Shown here: piece by piece, positions 46,353-60,842 of the stretch
Numbering within the stretch: position 1 is the stretch's first letter
Layout: the number at the start of each line of letters is the position of its first letter
Assembly (NCBI RefSeq): GCF_905147045.1
Contig: NC_065918.1
Coordinates: 11,098,001-11,162,000, forward strand
Direction: 5' to 3'
Source of the DNA: Nymphalis io
Taxonomy: Eukaryota; Arthropoda; Insecta; Lepidoptera; Nymphalidae
DNA: 64,000 nt
Notes under the pieces: model-generated
Told to the model about the DNA's origin: nothing
Database searches by the model: none
The model's input: the letters and a program-made list of their open reading frames with translations, nothing else
Program-made: the position numbers and the translations under genes

Positions 46353-49217
46353 AAAATAAATATTTAAAAAAAAAACTGTGTACCAACTGTCATACCAAAA
46401 TCTATCTTGTCAAAGTAGATCTCTTAAATTTCTATAAAATACTGTTTTTGCTTTTCCTTATTATTTGTAACAAATATGCTTAAATATCCAAAACCGTTTC
46501 GAATACGAAGATATGGAATAGTGTTATTAACCATTTAAAACAATAAAATTACTGTTCTTAAAAAAAACAAACTTTTTTATTTTAAAGGCACGTTGACGGA
46601 TGGTCACACGAACAAAGACCCAGTTAACATTTAAGCATTATTTTTTACAATGCCTTTTGTGTTCCATACCTTGTTTTACTACAAAGAAGGGTTCGAGAAT
46701 AATCCTAGTTTCATAGTTTTTACGCACGTGTTTTTATAATTGATTTTATTTTAAAAAACTCATATCATATATGTGATCATTTGAATCCGAATTGAATTAA
46801 TTGGATTAAGTTGAGTAAGTAGTGAAGTTTTTTTTAAAGGATGAATAAGTTAAAAATAAACCATAAGAACATTATTTACTTTATAAAGTATTATTTATAC
46901 GTATGTAATAAAGCACCATGAGTTGAAAGAGTTCACGCGGATTGCACGGTTGTGGAGATTTTGCGTTTAAAGTTAAATTGTTCGCATCGTCCTTTGAAAG
47001 CCTTTTAGCGTCCCTTGAGTTGGCTGGAGTAGGAGCTCAGCACACCCTTTTCACATTTGCTTGTTGTAAACAAAACCTTAATACTTTCTTATACGTGTTC
47101 ATGTCGAGAACAAAGCTCATAAGAAACCCGTGATTATTATTTTTCTTTAATTTCTAAGTCTTTTTGGTACCATGTGAAGTCATGAGTTAAGAATTCTTAC
47201 TTATAATGTACTCACCCGCTTTGTGTATTTACCGACACTGCATCGCAAACCTGAAACGAAACCAAGTTTATCAATACAAATGTTAAACATAAGTGCGACT
47301 CGCATTGAATTAAGCATTAAGTACCGATGTTATGATATCAAAACGAATAAAACATCGTTAAGAACGAACGCACTGCTTGAAAGTCAATCGGCGCGTGCGC
47401 TATATATAGCAAGCATTTGCTATTATCTTAGAACATAGTGTGCTAGAAATGTCATATATCACGTTATTAGTATATTTATCCTTAGTTTAAAATAATTATA
47501 ATAATCTTAAAAGAAAATTTTTCAACTAGGCTCTTTGACTTTGTTTGTCTCTATTGTATCTACATACGTATCTACTTATGATAGAAAATGAAGTCACGTT
47601 AAAACAAGTAGTAGAAGACATATTACAATATGCGAATTAATCTTGTCACCGTAAAAAGTGATTAAAAATAATAATAGATTTTTCAAATCGCGCCTGATTT
47701 GTGTATATTCAGAAAATTTATGAATAATAATAATTAGAGTTTAAATTTGATATTAGGGAACTAAAGTTAAATTAAAGTAACAGCAGCTGTACATACTATC
47801 CTTTTGAATAGAAGATTTGGAATTGATTCTACCACACTGCCAGTTTGTTGAAATAAAGTAATATTGATAAACTATTTTTATTGAGTTTCAATAAAGCGAT
47901 CTTACATATTTACTTAATTTGTGGTTAAAATAAAATGACAACCCCTTAACACATATTTAAAATGGTTTATTTTAACATAAAAATGTCATCTCATAGCATT
48001 TCTACTGTATCGTGTTCTCAGGCGTAACATTATCATTCTGCATCTTCATGTTATGGCAAGACCACTAGCCATTCTCGGCGTGTAGCGCCATACGTTGTCG
48101 GATTCCACATCCATATTTATCCTCTAGTTGTAGTATAAACATTGACGGCTAAAGTATAAAATAAGACAGTTTAAGTTACAATATTGATAATAAAGCAGTT
48201 GAAGCAACTTCACAAATTACCTCGTAGAATACCAAACAACTAGAAGCTACTAGAATGAAAAATGATTAACACGGTATATTTGTGTTGTATTCGCATCACA
48301 TTGCCATGGGGCAATAGTGTAAATTATTAACTTAATAGGAGCCTTCGGCGCAGAGGCGGAATTACATTTTAAAACGGAAATGCCTGGCCCACACCATGTG
48401 GTGCGGCGCAGGCGCACTAGGGGTACACCCACGTATAAATATAGTTTAATATCATATTACACGTTAGTCGCATTAATTAAAGTTTGTTCGTATATTTATC
48501 AAATATATCATGTGTGTGGTGTTTCGTGTTATTAGATTTTTAAACTACAAACATTATGTAATTATTTCATTAGGGTATACAATTACATTAATCATTAAAA
48601 AAAGTAATTTATATATGAAGAGTTACTTTTATTTTACTCATAATAATAAAATAGGTCATTCTTGCTTTTTATAGATTCAAAAGTGACGCCGTAGGTATGT
48701 TACCAGAAACCTTCAAGCAAGTGCCAATAAATATTGTATAAAGTTTCAACTTAATGAACAATGCACAAACTCATAATTACAATGTGAACAAAAATAAGCA
48801 AATTAATCATACATTTTTATATAATAAGAGAAATTGTATAAAACAAAAACATATAAACTGGTTTAAGATCGAGATTGAAGATAATAATTTAAAGTGTGCA
48901 AACATGTCCAATTTCACTAATCAATTTAAAGAAAAAAAAACATTCAATAAAAATTAATCATCTTAAATTACTCTTTCATCAGCGTAGTATCATAAATTAA
49001 TTAACGTAAAAACTTTAAATAGAAACTCTAATGTCGACGTTTTTTACGTTATTAATTTGCATGAAGGGGGCAATTAACAGGTCTAATATCGAAATAGTAT
49101 CTGTTTGATCGATCTTAATGAGGATCTGCGCAAACTCGATGCTTAGTTTCAACCCTTAACGGTTATTATTTATTTTAGTTCACATTATTAATAATATTCG
49201 TGGTATCATTAAGGATC
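46353..49217. other. AT-rich non-coding stretch
   Basis: A less AT-rich patch at 46920-47060 and a GC-richer one at 48340-48440 stand out (the latter with GGCGCAGAGGCGGAATTACA and GTGGTGCGGCGCAGGCGC). The latter recalls the scrap at 14273. Neither is identified. Confidence 0.3.
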
Positions 49218-49291
49218 CGCCAATTATTGGAGCAGCGATGTGAAATACAAAACTTAACCTCAAAAGGTGTCCTAGCCCAGCAGTGGGAGAT
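49218..49291 (+). mobile_element. Metulj-type SINE tail scrap
   Basis: TTGGAGCAGCGATGTGAAAT, CTTAACCTCAAAAGGTG and CCTAGCCCAGCAGTGGGAGA match the tail of intact copies with small deletions. Confidence 0.6.
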
Positions 49292-52200
49292 TTGTATGTT
49301 TCACTTTTTACGTATAACATACCACTATTACGAACCCAGCTTTCTCACTTGCCAAAGTCTGTAGTATAAATACTTGAACTAGGCGACAGAAATTTCTATC
49401 AAAAACAGATCTTATTGGGAAATGAAAAAAATATCTATCCTAAAAATATTATGTGCCATATAATTATGTTTAAGGTATGCATGGCACACATTACTGTGAG
49501 GCCTAACATTTTCCAATACGCATATTTGTAAATACATAAAAAAGTGAATTAAAGTTCTAAATACTTAAGAGCTATCTTGTAAGTGAATTGTTACAAATTT
49601 GTATGCGTCATTGATTTTAACATTAAAAAACAGCATTGTATCAGCGAAAAACACCTTTCAACGTTTCAAAACTGAGATGCGAAGCGAGTTCTGATCAGAT
49701 CTAACTTGAGTGAGACAGAAAAGCACTGCTAGTTTTATAATAGACTAACAAAAAACTATCAGTGTAAAAACCATAGTTTGAATATATTATGTTGGTATGA
49801 GAGTAAATGAGAGTTAGAATGCAATTGATTTGTTGGCATCACATTGGCAATGTAAGAAACGTTAAGAAACCATTGAGAATGACAGTGTTAATAGTGTTTG
49901 TTCGCTTACAATAAAATATTATTTTTCAAATACAGTACTGTATAACTTATTCTTTAAAGTTTTTATGTAATATGCGGCCAACTCTTAGTTGACGGAACAG
50001 ACAAAAAATGAAAGTATATATATTGAGTGTACAGACAGGTCAGTTATATATCTTTATAAAATATTTAGAATATAATACGTAACATAACAATCCTTTCGAA
50101 TGTCCTTGATAAGCTATTTATTACGTATACATTTCCTTATAAACATTTCAATTTTATTAACAAAGATAAGTCAGTCACAGGCTTTCATATTCTTGGTTAA
50201 TTAACAAGGTGTTTTATTTTACAGTTTTTTTTTTATTTTTAAATTTCAATAAAATGTAACTTTTGCAGTTATTTTTATATTAAAAGTATAAAACAACATA
50301 CTTTTGTCTTTATTTAGTATTTAAACGAATGCCTCATATCACAAGTGAATCAAACCAATCTAGTTGTGGCCAATATACATAGGGAGGAGTTGTATTAAAT
50401 TACGTACAACTATCTCCGGTGCATATAATCTGTACAAAATATAAATGTTTACAATTTCATTTTAGAACATGAACGTAAGCTCTCAAATGTTTGTTTTCAA
50501 CGTGGCATTCAATATGTATTGGCTTACGTATTCAATATTTGGAGTTTACAATATTACAACACAATATATATTATTTGGACAGATTCCGTATTCAAGCATA
50601 AATTTAATCCTATAAACAAATATATGTCTGAGGCTCCATGTCCGTTAGTAACAATTAGTGCAAATGTTGTGTCTATATATACAATAATACGAGCGTGTAT
50701 CGCATGAGTTCTCTGGGAAATGTGAACACGCACTTTGAATCATTAAGTAATTATCAGCATCGCAAACAAGAATGAATGAATATTTGCTTTAACTACATAC
50801 AAAAACATGCAATAGCAATAAGAAAAATAAGAATAATTCAAACCTATTGTAATATAAATAATGTATGATAATTTTATTAGCATTACCTATATTTGTGATA
50901 CCTAAACAGCTAACATACTTTCTTACGCTGACTAAATATAAATAATGTACCGGGACGACTAATGTATTGTTGCAATATCGAAGAAATTTGGATTTAATCT
51001 TCGATTTGTAAAGAAGTTGGACGGTTTCGTTTGTTAAGAAGGTTTAATAAAAAGGAAGCCTGCTAATTTTTTATTCTAAGGATGACATCCTGTTCAAAAT
51101 AATTATATCACATTAATATATGTGTAAATAACACATAGACATTATTTTTAATTAAACAAACGAAACTCATGTAAAACGTACAAATTTCAGAGAAGCCGCA
51201 TCGAAGTATATTATTTATTTATAAAAGCAATAATCTAAGATAGTAAAAACAAATCAAACCTTATAAATAAAATGTTTTCTGAAGAATGTTTATTACATAT
51301 TAAAAAAAAGAACATTAAAATAATCAAGAATCACCGCACAAAATATTACAATTAAAGGACATATCGCTCATTCCAAAACATTGAAATTTGAAATATGAAT
51401 ACCTCGGCGTGATATTAGCTCGTTTACTCTTTCGGTGATAATTGTATTGTTCAATTAAAAGCGTCACATACAAAACGGGTACTAATTGTTAAACACAAAT
51501 ATCCGTCCTTGTAACACATAGTTGAATCAATTGTGTTGGAGTGATGAGCAATCGTACGCCATAGCTGCTAGCTTGAAGCGACTTCTATTGTAATGAGCTC
51601 CCTTTGTATTTTATCATGATTCTTTCGAAGGTATTTAAATGAGTTTTTTCTTAAGACACTTAACTGTTATAAAAAATATTTGAACTTACATTCAAATATT
51701 AAACATTTATTGAAACTCAAACTATAAAGACAACTTTATTAAATGAGGCAATATTCAGTAATTATCATTTGAAGTAATAATTTGAGCAAGAATAGAACAC
51801 AATGAAAATGTCCAAACTTCCAAGTAATTTATTTTATGTTTTTTTAGAGCCACGAAAATGAACTAATATGGCTTACATAAACATTTAATAAAAATCTTTC
51901 CAAAAACAAACTTTTATTGCCTTCTTATTGTATTTGTCAAATTTTCAACGTTTGTTACGAAAACAGAAATGAGTGTTGCAAATTCAAAAGTATTTTAGGA
52001 ACAATAGAAATATTTCCAAGGTATCGCGGGGGTTGCTTAAATTTAATGAAATATTATTGTTTATATAATATCAATCACGTTGCGATAAGGTGTTTAACAT
52101 AATCAACTAGATATCCAGATACTTTGTAATAACGAAATGCTTATCTAAAACTCTTTTTATAAAAACTTAAACATGAAATATTATCGGGCTTACTCATAAA

Positions 52201-52371
52201 CGTCACTTAGCGAATGTTTATTTACTATATAAATCAGTAATATATTTCTATCATTATTAATTTGACATTCGAAATAAGAAGATATAGCATTGTTTGATTA
52301 ATCATATATTAATCCCGTTTTATAAACGTAGTATATAAGTAAGGTTCTCAGTGTATGATAATGATGTCCTC
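49292..52371. other. AT-rich non-coding stretch
   Basis: Nothing recognised; the frames at 50519 and 51917 are typical AT-rich noise. Confidence 0.35.
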
Positions 52372-52512
52372 TTGACTGGTTTCAGTCAAGACAACCAATC
52401 TCAAGAGAGATTAGACAACTGCGCAGGACATATTATAGTGCACTAATGTGTGTGGAAACACAGGTGCACTCTCTTTTTCCTCACTCTCATAACCCGACGG
52501 TACGGCAATCTG
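52372..52512 (-). repeat. Repeat C copy, minus orientation, 5'-truncated
   Basis: CAACCAATCTCAAGAGAGAT, TAGACAACTGCGCAGGACAT, a GTGTGTGGAAACACAGGTGC and CATAACCCGACGGTACGGCA. It shows the uninterrupted form of the junction that the SINE at 29075 splits. Confidence 0.7.
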
Positions 52513-53565
52513 AGTAATAAAAACTCGGAAGCTATCAACCGATTTACAGTTTCGACAATATGCCCGTCATTATATTAACATATTATAAATAGACATGGTT
52601 TGGTGCAAAACCGTTCCCCATAATATCGTACAGCGTGATGTTAAGTTTGCTTAATGCGGTCCATTAAAAGCAAAGCACGTTGCACTCGATTGTTGGCTCC
52701 GAAAGCGACGGAAGGATGTCCCGCTGTAGTAGCTGTGACCAGAATAGCATTATTTTATGTATTATAGGTATATATTAGCAGTCGTGACTTCCTCATCCGT
52801 GTTTACTTCATACAATGAAAATATTTAGATATTAGAATTTCGCCGTTCCGTTCAGCTATAACATTTAATTTCGTCGTAAAATAACGGTTTCTGTTGAAAT
52901 GAACCGACACATATAAAACCATTTTCATAGCAGTGACCATCGTTCACTGTCAAGAGTACAATTCATCAGGATACATCATACTTATCGCGATGTTGTCGCG
53001 GATCTAGGACGGAATATAGTTAGCTTCTAGACGGCTTGTGTGTGCCAGCTTGAATACAATATTTTTATACCGATTATAAAGAATACAATATTTTCGTTTA
53101 TATACGATAATTAAAGTTTTAAAACAAAATATAATTAAATAATAAATTTAACCGCCTTAAAAATAACGGATATAGCAGTAAAATTCAAAAAATTAAATGC
53201 GGTTTATATGTTACTATTAGAAGACTTATGTGTGAAGTGCGGGCCAAGTAATATACTACGATGTTTTTTTAGCAATATAAGCAACTTTATTTACATATTT
53301 AGTGCTTACAATTTTATTTTACTAGCCTTGTATGCAAATATACAAAAACAAATTAAAATTTAAAATTATCTAAAGATTATATTTTTTGTAATCTGTTTAC
53401 TCTAATTTTATATAGTGCAAGTAATAGTGTGGACAAAGCTGATTTACCCTTAGTAAAATAAGAAAGTAGTATTAAAAAAGTCAATATTATTAAAGAAATT
53501 TAAATTGAACGGTTGAGCACTAGAAGCTGCATTTAGTCTTTAAAATGATCTGACTGTCTTTTAAA
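52513..53565. other. Mixed, mostly AT-rich non-coding stretch
   Basis: Patches at 52595-52750 and 52930-53050 are less AT-rich, with TATCGCGATGTTGTCGCGGA in the second. No frame or repeat is recognised. Confidence 0.3.
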
Positions 53566-53608
53566 AGACTCTGAGATTGTAAATAGCCAATTTGCAATCT
53601 CAGAGTCT
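53566..53608. repeat. 19-bp inverted repeat with 5-base loop
   Basis: AGACTCTGAGATTGTAAAT (53566-53584) and ATTTGCAATCTCAGAGTCT (53590-53608) pair at 18 of 19 positions; the exception is a T:G (wobble in RNA). A second palindrome, GTCTTTTAAAAGAC (53556-53569), overlaps the left arm. Confidence 0.85.
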
Positions 53609-54996
53609 GAGACACCTTCGGAATGTTTTTAACAAACTTGGTAGACTTATTTACTGTAGCATCATAGTATATTTAGTGACAAGCATTGTATAAACACGAC
53701 AAGTTAAGACAAACTTACAAACACTGAGTTTCCATCTCGGCAAAGTTAATTCGTCCATCCTTGGACAAGGTATTCGCTTATATAACAAAGTCTCTAAGCT
53801 AGTTTTACCTTTGCTAGTTATATGTATGTACCTTTAATTTAATTATTTTTTAATATTCTATTCTTTTAATCTTGAAAACTAATGGATTAAAAGTTAGAGC
53901 CTACTTGGATATAGTATATTTAAATTTTGGGTCAATCACTATTAAGCAAAACAAGTGAACCACACATAGTGCTAAAACAAACAACCGTACGCCTCACGTC
54001 TTTTAAGATATCGTGTATGATATCTGTAGTAGCAATAAAAATTTCAAATGTTAAAATGTACGTAATTGTTTTTTTGGAAAACGTTGTAAATTAATATGTT
54101 TTTTTAAATTGGCTAAGGATTAATACTGAGTGGTTTAGCATCAGTAAGAGATCGTGTAAGGTGAATTGCTATATAAATAAAAGTAAAAGTATTGAAGTCG
54201 GTTTAGAAATCAAACGCAACGTACACAACTTAAAACAATATGCGTTTTCTGTTAAAATGTTTTTCTCCGTCATTAAAAAATTTACTATTTCATTTCCGTC
54301 AATATGTAAGCTTATCTGAAGTAAATATAGCAAGTATGTTTTATGATTAGCGTTGTTATCTTGGTTCCCCAGAATTAGCAACGCCCGAAATATACGTTAA
54401 TCTACTGCCCGCACTAAACGTACTTAGTTATTTATTCAATAAAATAAATTTTCAATGTAGATAATTCAAAGTATTAAATTTTGTTTTATGAAGATAAATT
54501 AACTTACCAACATTATTAAGTACAAGTACTATTCTCTTATTAATATACTGACATAATCTTAACTAAGTAAGTTACATTCCTAATAATGAATAGGCTTTCA
54601 GGTAAGACGCCTAAAGAGATAAACTTATCTATGTACAAAATTAGAGCCAAATCAAGCCGTTTACAAAATACAGTATATAATATATATAAAGAGAATATAT
54701 TCTCATTTATTATTATAAGATAAGATACAAATAAGAAGTTGAAAAAGAAAATGTTTGTTTTACTTAAAGTTTGTGGAGTATTGCGTGACATGTAGCAATC
54801 AATTTCAACCAAATGGAAGTGTCTCAAGCGGCAATCGCCTCAATGAGCAACGGTGGCCCTTGATTAGCTTAACCGCATGTTACTGCTTGTTCAATACCGC
54901 AAACATCTGTACTTTGAAAACAGACTAAATAATATGTGATTAAAATCTCGAAGAGTTTTCACATTAACTGGAAACGTATACGACATTTATTTCTTA
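53609..54996. other. AT-rich non-coding stretch
   Basis: Frames at 54169 and 54540 on the minus strand are hydrophobic low-complexity noise. Nothing else is seen. Confidence 0.3.
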
Positions 54997-55110
54997 CTAG
55001 CTTTTGCCCGCGACGTCGTACGCGTGGAATGTAGAATAAATTATCTATATTTTTGAAGTGGAAACTTCGTCACTCTTTATAGGCGTGGCTTCTTTACTTT
55101 ACTCGTGGCT
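54997..55110 (-). mobile_element. Possible Helitron-like end fragment
   Basis: CTAGCTTTTGCCCGCGACGT then CGTACGCGTGGAAT is the reverse of the GC-rich, CTAGT-ending terminus frequent in lepidopteran elements; compare 23418. Only the end is recognisable. Confidence 0.35.
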
Positions 55111-56738
55111 TCATGTCACCGACATGCCAATGTTAATACAATGAAATCGTTAAAAGTACAAATAATATAAGCGTATTTTAACTATTATTTATTTAAATTA
55201 AGCTGTATTAATATTTTGTACAGAGTTTGCGACATACTGAGTATTTTGATAAATTAAAAGCTATACAATAAATATTTTTATAGTTTTCAGTTAGTCTTCG
55301 GTCAGTAGACGAGACAGGCAACGCGTTATCAATACGATCGTCAATACTTGACCTACTAAGCGCTCCAATGTATCAATTAACCGTTCAAGTTGAACGTTTA
55401 TGTGAGTGAACTACAACTTGTAACTTATTTTAATGTTATACCTAGTAAGGTAGGTGTAACATTATTAGTTACTTAACATACAAACTGTTTCTTAAAAATA
55501 CATATTATTATAAAAGTATATTTCATAACTATATATGTTTATTGCACTCAGCTAAAAATAAACAATCTCTTTTCAATTCAATTCATTTTAATACATTTCA
55601 CTGTAAGAAATTTAAATGTTATTTTATGTAAACCTACGTACATTTACAACAGAACGGAAAGTAGTAAAAATTTATATATCCTTTTGAAAAAAGCATATTT
55701 AATTAATGATGTTTTCTATTATAGACTATGTACGACTTTGTACGAGATCAATTAAAAGTCAAATTATAAAGTTAATTGTAAACTTCGAACTTTATAAGTG
55801 GTATTTTGCAAGAATAATATATAATAAGGATTTTTTATTTTATCATAACATACAATAATTAATTTGGTTATTAACTTAAACGTTTTTAAAAATATTAACT
55901 GTCAAAAGTTACCTCACAAAATAAAATTAAATAACAGTATAAAATTTGTCTTCGGCGTTTGTGCATTATTTTTGTAATATCAATATATTTTATTTTTCCT
56001 TTTTGGTACATCTAATATTTTAATTCAAAAGTTTTAATTCAGTTTATGTTACCTAAAACTTGATTTTTAGCTTGCATTTTATCTAAATCTAACCAAAGAG
56101 GTCGATTAAACAGTAGTTATTATATTTTAAGCCTAAAATGTCTAAGCTTGTGATGATTTTGATATTTACGTGCCTTACGAAAAATCTCTGAGGGGGTACC
56201 CTACAGCTTTTTGTACAACTTTAGTACCTACCCTGCAGAAAGCCACCACTGCAACAAGATGCAATGGAAAACCAAGATATTGTTTTTTATTCCACTTAAA
56301 AAAAGAAGAAGATTTCTTCCAACTGTGAACCAATTTTGTTATTCTTGTTTTCTGAATAGATTAGGTTTACTTCGATGGTGGCCTCGTTTAAATTTCAGTC
56401 GAAGTCAACGGAATTCGTCACTCGTATTATTTCAATTATTGCTAAGTTACAACAAACAACCAGTAATATTATAATTTGAAAATAATGTGCGAGAGTAAGT
56501 ACCAAAGCCTTGTCTTTGGGAGGAGAGGAAGATGAACTCAACAGAGACATTTACAAGAATGTTACTCGTGTCTCTTCCTATGCATTAATAATACGAATTT
56601 TAATTCATAATTTGAATGGAAACGATCGTCGAACAACGGTTCACATTTATTTATTTGTAATTATTATTTATGAAATTAAAATACGTACAAAATATAAGTG
56701 ATGCATAAAATAATAACGCAAAATTACATAACCCTATT
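55111..56738. other. AT-rich non-coding stretch
   Basis: Frame 56211-56474 (87 codons, basic) has no recognised feature. The left duplication of the next SINE, ACATAACCCTATT, is at 56726-56738. Confidence 0.3.
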
Positions 56739-57050
56739 ATAAAAAAGCCGAGATGGCCTAGTGGTTAGAACGCGAGAATCTTAACTGACGATCGTGGGTT
56801 CAAACCCGGGCAAGCACCACTGGATTTTCATGTGCTTAATTTGTGATTATAATTCATCTCGTGCTTGACGGTGAAGGAAAACATCGTGAGGAAACCTGCA
56901 TGTGTCTAATTTCATTGAAATTATGCTACATGTGTATTCTACCAACCCGCATTGGAGCAGCGTGGTGGAATAAGCTCCAAACCTTCTCCTCAAAAGGGAG
57001 AGGAGGCCTTAGCCCAGCAGTGGGACATTAACAGGCTGTTACTGATACTG
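56739..57050 (+). mobile_element. Metulj-type SINE, full length, best-preserved
   Basis: Complete copy with ATAAAAAAGCCGAG start, A-box-like TGGCCTAGTGG, B box GGGTTCAAACCC, full body and GTTACTGATACTG tail. It is flanked by a perfect 13-bp duplication, ACATAACCCTATT (56726-56738 and 57051-57063). Near-identity to the 29107 copy suggests recent activity. The frame 56843-57031 is internal and not a gene. Confidence 0.92.
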
Positions 57051-57063
57051 ACATAACCCTATT

Positions 57064-60000
57064 GGATGCCTGGAAACCTATCCATTTATGATGAACGAGC
57101 CATGAAAACACTTAGCGGGTAATTAAACTAGAACAGAAGTTCACGCTATCATATTGGCATTTAATTATGCAATCTCTCGCTAGCTTTGACGCACATCCTT
57201 GCTTGATCGCATCACGAACACGCTGTAAATTAACAAAGCGTATAATTTAATATAATTGTATAATTTAATTCGCTTACGTTTATAATAAACAGTGATACTG
57301 TATAAGTTTTAATATTATACAAGAACTGTTGGAGCTATTTGTTTCAATATATAACAATTAATAGTTACTCATTTCAATGTCACAAGCGAATGGCAATACG
57401 CTTTATTATCAGACACCAAAGGTCATCTGCATGTGCATTGTGAAGCCGAATACCTACTGCCTATATTTGATCATAATATTAATTTTATAATTAATTTTTG
57501 TAAATGAAAATCTCTATCAATTACATCATTTGTGTATTTTTTTTTCAATTGCATCGTATTATTTATGTAAAAAAAATAACATATCTTTTTTGTAACGTGA
57601 GATTTTAAATTATGATATTACCAACGCATATTAATTGATGTTAAGCAACACGGAATAGGTTTAAAATGTCAGGCGTTTAAGTTTTATAACTACGGATACT
57701 CTAGTAAATCCATGTTGCTATTTATAGGAAAGAATTTTAAATGGGCACGGTAAAGCGAAAGCATCGTTGCTTTAAGAGCGATAGTCTGATAATTTTATTA
57801 CTAGCACACGCACACAAGCATGAAAATCCATGCGTCCTGCTTTAACCAACTATAAAAAAAGTTGATTACTTGAAGTAGAAGGTTGTATTTTGTTTTAGTT
57901 TCGTTCAACGATAAATAAAGTCGGTTATTATAAATTAGTAAGTAGTTATTCTTTTTTACATTCAATTGAAGTAGTAAATCTATTATGTAACGTTATTATA
58001 TTTTAGCTTTCTATGTATGTATGTTAACATGCTCATTTATTCCCGTATAACTCCTGTGCTACTTGTCATATGCTATGTGATAATGTTATATCATATTAAT
58101 TCCAACACGGTGGACATGACTTGCATACGGTAAGCAACAAAAATAAAAATAAGACAAATGTATCGAATTTGGTATCAAATGAATGGTTTTAATTAACATA
58201 TTGCAAACATATGTAATTTATATATAATTAATGTTTACTATTTTTTCGTATTTTACTTTCATAGCAAAACTAAAAAATCGATCTAACTTAGCGTTTTGTC
58301 TTAAATAATAAAATATATATTTTTATTATTTATTTTTTCTATAATGTAATTAGATAAATGGGTTAGAATAAATCTATTTAAGGGTAATTTAAAAAGCAAT
58401 AAGTAAAATCTCATTAAGCACGACTTCTTTACTTAGTTTACTTTTGATATTTTTCGTATCTTTTTTATAAAATAGTTCCGGTACATAAGAATAGACGTCT
58501 AAATAAATAAAACGTTTAAATCACTGATGTACTACTTTTTGCATAAAATAATATTTTCTTTAAATTTTCAAGTATGTTATTAAAATATTATAATATTTAT
58601 TTAGATTATTTTCCTCACGTAGTAACATTTATTTTTATTTACGTTGTGTAATTTCAGAACAAAATCATTTGAAAAGACAATAGTAGTTTAATATAAATAA
58701 TAGTAATTGTTGTTGACGCAACAAATATTTAAAATTGTTTTTACATATAGAATAGGGGAGAAATTACTGATGTATTTAATAAAACGTAATAATAACAATT
58801 CATCCGATTGAGAATCAAACTACAAATATACAAAGTGCCATCAACTGGCAATTTTTCTCAATATATATAACATTTGTTATTAACGTCACATTCGAAGTTT
58901 CTCACATTAGGAAGTGCTAAATTTGTTTTCGTATTGAGATCTTTGTTTGTTATTATTAATTGGGAATATTTTTTAACAAAAAGGTTTAAGGTGTCATATA
59001 AAAATAGAAACGATCTATGAAAATTTATTTTATCACTACACCAACACTAAAGCGATTGTAGACAAAACCACTAAGTACATTTATGATACTTAATTAAAAA
59101 TAACGATTTGAATGTACATACAACATAACTCAAAATAAACTATTATTTTATATATAGAAAAATCGTTCTCAAATATCACACAAAATCCGGAAACAGCTAT
59201 GTTTTATACTTACACATCATTTCAAGGGAGCCCTCAGGGGCAACTCTTGGGTTACAAGATAATGTGATAAGGCACGCGTTGTTAGACGCCTTAAAGAGTT
59301 TTGTATATGACAAGGTATTTGTACATACAAAAATGGGTAGCCAAGTACCCGTTTGTAGAGGTATTAAACTAGCTGATAGTTTATTGTTGGAGTGAGATTA
59401 ATTCAGTTTCCGATAAAGTTACCACAATACCACATTGCCGACGAATTACGACCACGTTAGTTTTTTTGATATACACAAATACTCATAGGTAGGTTGGTAG
59501 GTAAACATATAATGATTAAAACTAGATTTTAATTGATAAATCACTTGGTATTGTCTAAAATATACAATTATTTATTTATAAATGTGCATTATTGATGTTT
59601 GTTATAAAAATGTTATTATTACTTTAACTATATATGTTAATGTTTCAAAGAAAGTTCCGTTTATTTTCTCAGAATTTCGCAGAGACTGCTATTTGATATA
59701 AAATTTTCTTAATATGATAGCTTGTATTCTTTTAAATTTTTTCTGTGGATGTAAGAAAGAATATAATAAAGAAGTTAAATTATCTATTCTACTTGAAAAT
59801 CAACAAATACTAACTCCAAGCTTTTTTCATCTATGTAATATTTTATTGACTAATCTTTATTTTTAGATGAATGAATAGGCAAAATCCGCAGTAAAACAAA
59901 ATATAAATCCGTTTAAATATAGCACAGAGCACAGGATCAATTGGTCTGTTCGTATCACATTATGCTGGTGCGGTTCCTTCGAGGTGTTATTCTAAAGAGC

Positions 60001-60842
60001 TGTTAAGTTCTCTTTAACATATCAATTAATAGTAAGAGCTGTGGCCGGGTTTTAAGTGCGAACATACAGAAAATGTTGTGACATCCGGTTTAGCATAGGG
60101 TATTGAAATGTATGCAAATATTCCAACCTACTTTGTACTGTTACATATTGAAAATTTAATTTCTTTATTCAAATGTCAGCCTTCATTATTTGTCGGAGCG
60201 CGTGGTGTACGTGAAATTCTCATTAACAGGTAAATGTATGAAATTGGGTCAGATTTTGAATTTCGTGTGATAAGTTGTGGGCGACGTCGAAGTTCGAATT
60301 ACAATTAAGTTCAATTCACATCACCAGAACCGCAGCACGGAAGCAACGCGTATCAATTGATGATCGTCCAAAAATTCTATATAATCTATATCTACAAAAA
60401 AATGTGTATAATTTAAAACCGGAATAAAACAATATTTTATTAACGTAATACGTGTAAAATATGTCTAACACTAAGCTTTATTAAAACCATTTTTTATTTT
60501 GAAACCATTTTGTTTTTTGGTCTCGAAATTATAATGTTAATTTTTTTAGGTTAAATTTAAAAAGCAACGATGTATCTTTTCTATACGATACGTGTGCAGA
60601 ATTACAAATTGTACTGAATGAAGTCTTCAAGTTAATTAAATATTTATAACAATATGATTATGGATTGCTGGTGTTCTATACATACTGCGAGGATAGTCTG
60701 ATCTTATCGGAACGTATTCACCAGGTAATTGCTCAAGCAGTAATAAAAATTAAAGAAAATCTGACTACGCTAAGCTTACAAGACAAGCGATAACAGGTTT
60801 ACAGGATAAACCGGTCCATATTAATTTTATTTAATAGTGCAT
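57064..60842. other. AT-rich non-coding stretch
   Basis: The first ~170 bases are less AT-rich (GCAATCTCTCGCTAGCTTTG near 57170) and match no repeat here. The remainder is strongly AT-rich. No frame or RNA gene is recognised. Confidence 0.35.

Noticed and set aside
56211..56474. 87-codon basic plus-strand frame.
   Set aside because: No domain or regulatory context; likely chance.
56843..57031. Near-identical small proteins at 56843-57031 and 29204-29392, with a matching reverse frame at 18761-18961.
   Set aside because: All lie inside SINE copies. The shared peptide reflects shared repeat DNA, not a gene family.
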